Positions 1 to 3,821 of a DNA stretch of 6,924 nt are shown in pieces. The notes beneath the pieces were generated by a model that saw nothing but the letters and a program-made list of their open reading frames with translations, was not told where the DNA came from and ran no database searches. Where the stretch lies: assembly GCA_024405235.1 (NCBI GenBank), contig JAKSPA010000086.1:1-6924 (forward strand), in the 5' to 3' direction. How positions within the stretch are numbered: the stretch's first letter is position 1; the number at the start of each line of letters is the position of its first letter. Position numbers and translations under genes: made by a program. The stretch is from Lentisphaeria bacterium (lineage in GTDB: Bacteria > Verrucomicrobiota > Lentisphaeria > Oligosphaerales > Oligosphaeraceae).

Positions 1-1060
1 ACTTCTGGGCAAGATATGAGTCCTGATAGTTGTACTTGAGCTTCTGCTCCATTTCAGCTTCGGTCGGAATGCCATCCAGTTCACGCTTTGTGAACAGAAT
101 CTGCGCCACCTTCAATTGTTCATCGCCACCAGCCTGTTCAGGCGGAATGACTTCAAGGACACGCACATAACGCAGCGATGTGGGCGTTTCAATCATCGGA
201 CTAGTCTCGCCCAATTCAGTGGTGAATGGCTGTCCGAAATTGCATTCAGCTATTTCCTTGCGAGTCATGAGTCCATCAATGACGCCGCCGTTGTCCGCCT
301 CTATGCCATCGGAAAGTTCTTTTGCCAGTCGGGCAAACCCTTCGTCTGTATTCAAGTCAGGCTTGGATGCGATGGATTCGAAATCCTTACGGCGCTGAGC
401 CATCTCGCTCTCGAAGGCGCCACGCAACTGATTCAGACGCGCCACGGTTGATCTTAGCATGTCCTCCGGAACTTGAATTTCCTTGATCAGGCCGTCCGTG
501 TATTTCAAAAGCAAAAACACTTCGTTTCGATCAAGCTTAAGGCGATTTGTGGAAACAACAGGAATCCTTGAAAGATAGTTGTCAATGGATTTGCCTGAAT
601 GCGCAAGGGACCAGCGCTTCGCAAACTCCTGTTTTTCGTCTTCCGTAATCTCCTGGTTTGCCAGTTTTGCTTCCTTTGCAAATGTCAGTTGACGCACCAA
701 GCCCTCAAGAAGCTGCTTGGCGGCCTGCTGCTGCCCTTCCTCAAGACCATTCCAGAGGAACTCCTTGGCATTCTTGCCCATTGCCGCTTTTGAAATGACA
801 GGCGTGGTATTGAAATAATCCTGCAGTTCCCCCCATGAGACCGACATGTCTCCTAAGGTGAATGCGACCGAAGTCGCAGTCATTTCAGCCATGCCAGTCT
901 TGGGATTGACCTTGCCTTCCGTTGACTCCAAGGAAACCGCCTCGGTCGCCGTGCCGCTTTCCTTCATATCATTTTGTGATCCAGTGTCTTTCCTGCCACA
1001 ACTTGAAAGGATGACGCTGAATGCAAGGGAAAACAGTGCGAGAGTTGTGATTCTTTTCAT
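1..1060 (-). CDS. SurA/PrsA-like peptidyl-prolyl isomerase lipoprotein (3' end outside window)
   Basis: The frame is open from an ATG at 1060 to the window edge, giving 353 residues without a stop; the C-terminus is missing. Residues 1-21 form a lipoprotein signal: MKR, a hydrophobic stretch, then the lipobox Leu18-Ser-Ser-Cys21, so the mature protein should be lipid-anchored at Cys21. A SurA/PrsA-type helical region spans about 65-200. Residues about 225-305 read as a parvulin (rotamase) domain: F-x-x-L-A-K-E-L-S at 242-250, then N257-G-G-V, and a closing strand R297-Y-V-R-V-L-E-V. The usual first strand (HIL-type) of this first module is not evident. A second module seems to begin at K317-V-A-Q-I-L-F, as in two-domain SurA. 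Such proteins catalyse proline isomerisation and chaperone exported proteins in the periplasm. The start lies 15 nt after the HEAT-repeat gene, so the two are probably cotranscribed. No Shine-Dalgarno sequence precedes it; the lipobox fixes the start. The family assignment is good; catalytic activity is unproven. Confidence 0.85.
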   Translation of the reverse strand, partial: MKRITTLALFSLAFSVILSSCGRKDTGSQNDMKESGTATEAVSLESTEGKVNPKTGMAEMTATSVAFTLGDMSVSWGELQDYFNTTPVISKAAMGKNAKEFLWNGLEEGQQQAAKQLLEGLVRQLTFAKEAKLANQEITEDEKQEFAKRWSLAHSGKSIDNYLSRIPVVSTNRLKLDRNEVFLLLKYTDGLIKEIQVPEDMLRSTVARLNQLRGAFESEMAQRRKDFESIASKPDLNTDEGFARLAKELSDGIEADNGGVIDGLMTRKEIAECNFGQPFTTELGETSPMIETPTSLRYVRVLEVIPPEQAGGDEQLKVAQILFTKRELDGIPTEAEMEQKLKYNYQDSYLAQK

Positions 1061-1075
1061 AAAGGAGAAGGGATT

Positions 1076-1960
1076 CTATTTGTTATTGGTTGATTCTGTG
1101 GTGATTTCCTGATCTTTCAAAAGCCAAAGCATTGCCTCTTCGCGATTGGTGACACCATCACCATGAGTAACAATGTCCAAATAACGGAGCGCGATCTCCC
1201 TCTGCCCTGAACTCCCGTTCTCCGCAACATCCAGAAGAATCGGTATTGCAAGTTTGACGTCCAACGCTGCAGTTTTAGTCAAGAGGATATCGCTGTTGTC
1301 GATGTTATCGGCGCTCTTGATTGCATTTGTACATGTTTCAAAATATTCGCTGATGTCCCTATCGCAGACAAGTTCGCCAGTCACAGGATCTGTGACAATC
1401 TGATTGACCATTGTATCGAAGAAATGCTCCATGGAGGTAAATGCTTCGTCTGCCACCTCCTCCTCTTCGTCATTCTGCAGTTCTGCAAGAATGTCCATCG
1501 CCTCTGGCGTTCCAAGCCAATTCAACGCATCCACAGACGCGTGCCTGCGGACACGCGAATCGGAGACAGCAAGAAAACGTGCCTGCGTAATTATTGCGTC
1601 GTTGTCCGTCGCATCATCAAGCAGTTCACTCAGTCGCACACACTCCGAATCCTTTTTTTCTTCTGCCTCCCAGTCTGTTCTCCTGCCAACCAAATGCTTT
1701 AGGACTTCCATATCGTTTTTCTTCAGCGACGAAGCACCTAATGCTTTCGCATCGTAAATCACAGTAGCACTTTTGTCGTCATCGACGCTCTCAATAATGT
1801 CCTTGTTGACGCTTTGCGAATCAGCGATCTCGACAACTGCGGCATTTTCTTCATCTGCAGTTTCGACGGCCTGCCTATTCGTACCCATGACAACGGCAAT
1901 CACCACGATTGCAATCACGGCCAATACCAATAGAATGATTTTAAGTTCTTTCTTCTGCAT
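1076..1960 (-). CDS. Membrane-anchored HEAT-repeat protein
   Basis: This encodes 294 residues from an ATG at 1960. A TTG at 1978 would add six residues; I prefer the ATG because it places MQKKELK directly before the membrane segment, a normal positive-inside arrangement. Residues about 7-26 are one uncleaved transmembrane helix rich in Ile, Val and Leu. An acidic low-complexity linker follows (about 30-75). The rest is helical with HEAT-like units, best seen at about 133-162 (S-R-V-R-R-H-A-S-V-D-A-L-N-W-L-G), at 165-185, and at 237-265 (A-I-P-I-L-L-D-V-A, then R-E-I-A-L-R-Y-L). HEAT repeats form protein-binding solenoids and have no catalytic role of their own. The topology puts the solenoid in the periplasm, beside the folding lipoprotein encoded just downstream, so a scaffold or partner role is plausible but inferred. 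No Shine-Dalgarno sequence is visible. No specific orthologue is recognised. Confidence 0.85.
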   Translation of the reverse strand: MQKKELKIILLVLAVIAIVVIAVVMGTNRQAVETADEENAAVVEIADSQSVNKDIIESVDDDKSATVIYDAKALGASSLKKNDMEVLKHLVGRRTDWEAEEKKDSECVRLSELLDDATDNDAIITQARFLAVSDSRVRRHASVDALNWLGTPEAMDILAELQNDEEEEVADEAFTSMEHFFDTMVNQIVTDPVTGELVCDRDISEYFETCTNAIKSADNIDNSDILLTKTAALDVKLAIPILLDVAENGSSGQREIALRYLDIVTHGDGVTNREEAMLWLLKDQEITTESTNNK

Positions 1961-2040
1961 GCTGAATGAAATGCGCAAAAAATTAGATGTTTATGTCAAG
2001 GAAAATCGATCACAAATCGCTTTTCGTTTTGGACAATTTT

Positions 2041-2050
2041 TTTCGCGAAA
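2041..2050. repeat. 10-bp palindrome TTTCGCGAAA
   Basis: This is a perfect palindrome, 81 bp upstream of the HEAT-repeat gene's start. It shares the pattern TYTCGCGARA with a second palindrome at 2344-2353. The position suits an operator for the HEAT/isomerase pair, but no binding factor can be named and chance is possible. Confidence 0.35.
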
Positions 2051-2190
2051 TGTTCCTGTTCCTTTTTACATTTTGGTAATCTTGTTAATATATGACATGT
2101 AGCATCATCCATTTAATGTCGGCCGAATAAATATTGTCGGGATGACGATAATAAAGGTTCGAAATATTCTTTTTCACTTGATTTCATCAA

Positions 2191-2216
2191 ATGCGTCAAA
2201 AAGGAAAGATGCGTCA
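2191..2216. repeat. Direct repeat ATGCGTCA, two copies
   Basis: ATGCGTCA occurs at 2191-2198 and 2209-2216, start-to-start 18 bp, each followed by an A-rich stretch. The two copies give a short plus-strand ORF a repeated Met-Arg-Gln-Lys start. They could be paired protein-binding sites or chance. Confidence 0.35.
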
Positions 2217-2237
2217 GAAATGGCCGCCACGCGCGTT

Positions 2238-2269
2238 CTTTTGCATAAAGGTATTAATATACGCAAAAG
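2238..2269. repeat. Inverted repeat CTTTTGC...GCAAAAG
   Basis: The arms at 2238-2244 and 2263-2269 are perfect 7-bp complements around an 18-nt A/T-rich centre that itself contains the 8-bp palindrome TATTAATA (2252-2259). No T tract follows on either strand, so it is not an intrinsic terminator. It could be an operator or an RNA stem; the function is unknown. Confidence 0.35.
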
Positions 2270-2343
2270 GGCATGAAATCGCGCAGAGGGCCTTAAAATG
2301 CGATTTAGGGGCAATTGGCACTTTTTTGAAGTCCAAAAATCGG

Positions 2344-2353
2344 TCTCGCGAGA
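2344..2353. repeat. 10-bp palindrome TCTCGCGAGA
   Basis: This is a perfect palindrome sharing the TCGCGA core and TYTCGCGARA pattern with the one at 2041-2050. It lies 28 bp upstream of the plus-strand extended -10 at 2378-2386. It is a candidate operator for that promoter, if the promoter is real. Confidence 0.35.
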
Positions 2354-2354
2354 G

Positions 2355-2386
2355 AATTTTCAGTTATCACAATACACTGTTATAAT
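2355..2386 (+). promoter_or_regulatory. Candidate plus-strand extended -10 promoter
   Basis: The consensus TATAAT at 2381-2386 is preceded directly by TGT (2378-2380), an extended -10 that can work with a poor -35. The -35 region offers only TTTTCA at 2357-2362, with an 18-nt spacer. The promoter points away from every other gene in the window and no clear gene follows, so it either drives a short untranslated or antisense RNA or is fortuitous in A/T-rich DNA. Confidence 0.35.
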
Positions 2387-2541
2387 GAAAGACGTATTCA
2401 ATTCGCAACCGTCCCACAATTTCGCGGACCAGACGATGCAATCTACGAACATGTCGCAATTGATGGAGATTTGGCTTGGAAAGTTCTGGATTTTTCGGTC
2501 AAGTTATTTTACGCCTCTTTCTCGGACACATTATGTAGTAC

Positions 2542-2576
2542 AAAAAAAAGAGGGAACCGTTTTCACGATTCCCTCT
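2542..2576 (-). terminator. Strong intrinsic terminator with GAAA-capped hairpin
   Basis: In the minus-strand RNA, 2576-2549 folds into a 12-bp stem (one U-G wobble, otherwise Watson-Crick) closed by a GAAA tetraloop at 2564-2561, followed by seven U residues (2548-2542). Read on the plus strand the hairpin has no T tract, so the orientation is clear. It begins 34 nt after the stop codon of the secreted-protein gene and should end that transcript and protect its 3' end. Confidence 0.92.
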
Positions 2577-2610
2577 CTAGTAGGGTCAGTAGTAACTGAT
2601 TTTATTCAGA

Positions 2611-3528
2611 TTACTCGGCGATGGTGCCCCAGTACTTACCTTCCTTCAGACCGTAGACGGTGTAAGCCTTGTCGTCAGCAGGAACGTAGATGACCTTGTC
2701 ATTCCACTTTGCCTTGTCGAGGATAGCGGCCTCAGCAGCAACGAAGTCAGCCTTGAAGGAGAGCTTGTTGTTCAGCTTCAGAGTGAAGGTGCCGGGAACA
2801 GGTGCTTCGTCATCAACGACGGGCTCCTCGAAGTCGAGGCAGATGTCGAAGAGGATGTCGGAGCAGTGGCCAGTCCAGTTGCTGTAACCGAGGGTGGAAC
2901 CGGAGATGCTCTTCACCATGTAGCAGCCATAGTCAACGGGGCGGACAACGCAGTCTTCGGCATCGTACTCAGTCCACTTCTGGACGGAGACCTTGCCGTA
3001 ACCGCCGTTGTTCAGATCGGCAACGGAGTTCTGGGTGTTGTCCAGACCGAGGAAACCAACGATTGCGTTCTGGTTCCAGTCGAAGGGGAAGCTCAGCCAT
3101 GCGGAAGCATCGGTGAACTTGGAGGCAACCCACTCACCATCCATGTAGATGGCGTTGGCACCGAACATGTTGGCACGGAAGAAACCAACAGCGCGGTAGA
3201 CGTTCTTAGCCTTGTCGCCCTTGCGGGTGATGTAGACGATAGCGTCGTTCTCGAACTCTTCGGCGGTAGGAGCGTAGTTAGCAACCTTATCGGTGCTGGT
3301 CTCCATCTGGCCAGTGCACTGCTTGCAGGCATGGACGACAACGTAGCCAGTGAACTTGTCGCTGACGACCTTGGGGGAGTCCATCTTGTAGGTAACGCGG
3401 TCAAGCTTCTTGGTCTTCTGAGTGACGTCAATGCGCTTGAAGGAAGCAGCATAGTCATAGACCAGAACCTGGGCCATCAGGGCGCTGCAGAAAAGAGCAG
3501 CGATCATTGCAATCAAGGATTTCTTCAT
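2611..3528 (-). CDS. Abundant secreted protein of unknown function, highly expressed codon use
   Basis: This encodes 305 residues. I start at the ATG at 3528, which has AAAGGA six nt upstream and begins a signal peptide (MKK, hydrophobic core 5-17, likely cleavage after Ala19); an in-frame TTG further up would bury the signal and is rejected. No family is recognised. The mature chain has six cysteines: C68-K-Q-C71, C193, C202, C222 and C230, an even number compatible with disulfides. An acidic Pro-rich linker (about 233-246) separates the main part from a C-terminal segment of about 58 residues that is rich in Lys, Asp and aromatics. Codon use is strongly biased: Lys is almost always AAG, Asn AAC, and Tyr, Asp and Phe mostly end in C, unlike the neighbouring genes. 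Together with its strong terminator and elaborate upstream region this suggests very high expression, as for a surface-layer or major envelope protein. That role is inference. Confidence 0.9.
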   Translation of the reverse strand: MKKSLIAMIAALFCSALMAQVLVYDYAASFKRIDVTQKTKKLDRVTYKMDSPKVVSDKFTGYVVVHACKQCTGQMETSTDKVANYAPTAEEFENDAIVYITRKGDKAKNVYRAVGFFRANMFGANAIYMDGEWVASKFTDASAWLSFPFDWNQNAIVGFLGLDNTQNSVADLNNGGYGKVSVQKWTEYDAEDCVVRPVDYGCYMVKSISGSTLGYSNWTGHCSDILFDICLDFEEPVVDDEAPVPGTFTLKLNNKLSFKADFVAAEAAILDKAKWNDKVIYVPADDKAYTVYGLKEGKYWGTIAE

Positions 3529-3540
3529 TTTTTGTCCTTT
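3529..3540 (-). promoter_or_regulatory. Ribosome binding site of the abundant secreted protein
   Basis: AAAGGA at 3540-3535 (minus strand) stands 6 nt from the ATG at 3528, in an otherwise A-rich, structure-poor leader. It is the best-placed Shine-Dalgarno in the window and decides the start. The gene at 5696 has the same AAGGAC, but only 2 nt separate its GGA from the ATG. Confidence 0.75.
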
Positions 3541-3553
3541 TTTGTTTGTTTTG

Positions 3554-3577
3554 ACTTGGAACTTGGAACTTGGAACT
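3554..3577. repeat. 7-bp tandem repeat in the leader of the abundant secreted protein
   Basis: On the plus strand ACTTGGA occurs three times in tandem (3554-3574), followed by a partial ACT (3575-3577). It lies between the likely transcription start and the ribosome binding site, 14 nt upstream of the latter, and next to an A8 tract (3578-3585). Such a repeat could change copy number by slippage, altering leader length. Confidence 0.8.
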
Positions 3578-3612
3578 AAAAAAAACAAAATTGTTTAAAA
3601 AATCTGAGAACA

Positions 3613-3631
3613 CATAGGAATTTACCCTATG
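3613..3631 (-). promoter_or_regulatory. Leader hairpin CATAGG...CCTATG
   Basis: Perfect 6-bp arms (3613-3618 and 3626-3631) enclose a 7-nt loop. If transcription starts near 3643 this hairpin sits at the 5' end of the mRNA, where stem-loops can slow RNA decay. It could equally be a protein-binding palindrome. No attenuator T tract follows directly. Confidence 0.45.
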
Positions 3632-3649
3632 CATCCCGTCACGAAACGT

Positions 3650-3677
3650 ACTCTAAGCATTCAAGCAGGAATTGCAA
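3650..3677 (-). promoter_or_regulatory. Candidate promoter of the abundant secreted protein gene
   Basis: On the minus strand TTGCAA (3677-3672) and TAGAGT (3655-3650) are separated by 16 nt; each matches the sigma-70 consensus at four of six positions. The predicted start near 3643 would give a leader of about 115 nt. The match is modest, and a lineage-specific or different sigma-factor promoter is possible. Confidence 0.3.
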
Positions 3678-3689
3678 GCCGTTTCAAGC
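3660..3689. repeat. Three short direct repeats TKCAAGC upstream of the secreted-protein gene
   Basis: Plus-strand copies are TTCAAGC (3660-3666), TGCAAGC (3673-3679) and TTCAAGC (3683-3689), starting 13 and 10 bp apart. A fourth copy, TGCAAGC, lies at 3746-3752. Near-helical spacing beside the presumed -35 suggests iterated activator or repressor sites; this is inference. Confidence 0.4.
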
Positions 3690-3693
3690 ACGA

Positions 3694-3790
3694 TTTTCGT
3701 GATTTTTTTGAGATTTTCACTTAAGATAATCTTTTTTTTGAGGTTTGCAAGCATTTTTCAAAAAAATTTTAGGCATAAGACGCATTTTTT
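3694..3790. promoter_or_regulatory. Helically phased A/T tracts (probable curved DNA)
   Basis: Runs of T or A of 3-11 bp are centred near 3695, 3706, 3716, 3736, 3745, 3756, 3765 and 3788. The spacings are close to one or two helical turns (about 10 or 20 bp). A tracts in phase bend DNA, and such bends directly upstream of a promoter often raise transcription. The tracts lie about 166-262 bp before the ATG at 3528. The region is intergenic, so coding does not explain the pattern. Confidence 0.55.
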
Positions 3791-3791
3791 A

Positions 3792-3816
3792 GGTAAAAGG
3801 AGTCGTTTTACCGACT
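3792..3816 (-). terminator. Weak hairpin region after the 624-residue protein gene
   Basis: Two mutually exclusive stems lie just after the stop codon. One has arms at 3792-3798 and 3806-3812 (7 bp, GGTAAAA/TTTTACC). The other has arms at 3801-3805 and 3812-3816 (5 bp, AGTCG/CGACT) and on the minus strand is followed by CCTTTT. Neither has a long T tract, so termination is uncertain and readthrough toward 3528 is possible. Confidence 0.35.
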
Positions 3817-3821
3817 TTTCA

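Larger units (their letters stand above)
1961..2541. other. About 580-bp intergenic region without a convincing gene
   Basis: This stretch separates the terminator of the abundant secreted-protein gene from the HEAT-repeat gene and must hold the latter's promoter. I did not find a convincing promoter for it. A TTGACA lies at 2000-1995 on the minus strand, but no -10 sits at the right spacing. Visible structures are two TCGCGA-core palindromes, a direct repeat, an inverted repeat and a plus-strand extended -10, each listed separately. Two plus-strand ORFs (2191-2385 and 2298-2693) lack ribosome binding sites and gene-like composition; the second runs through the opposing terminator into the neighbouring gene's antisense strand. 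Confidence 0.6.

Noticed and set aside
1995..2000. A perfect -35-like TTGACA on the minus strand before the HEAT gene
   Set aside because: No acceptable -10 lies 15-19 nt downstream, so I did not call a promoter.
2191..2385. A 64-codon plus-strand ORF starting with a repeated Met-Arg-Gln-Lys
   Set aside because: It has no ribosome binding site and unstructured basic composition, and it overlaps palindromes and a promoter-like sequence; I cannot support it as a gene without homologues.
2866..3579. A 237-codon plus-strand open frame opposite the 305-residue secreted protein
   Set aside because: It arises from the strong codon bias of the real gene on the other strand; it has no ribosome binding site and low-complexity composition, and the minus frame has a signal peptide, RBS and terminator.
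3691..3709. Plus-strand hairpin CACGA/TCGTG followed by a T run, terminator-like
   Set aside because: The stem is only 5 bp with a 3-nt loop, and no plus-strand gene lies upstream to terminate; the T run is better explained as one of the phased tracts.
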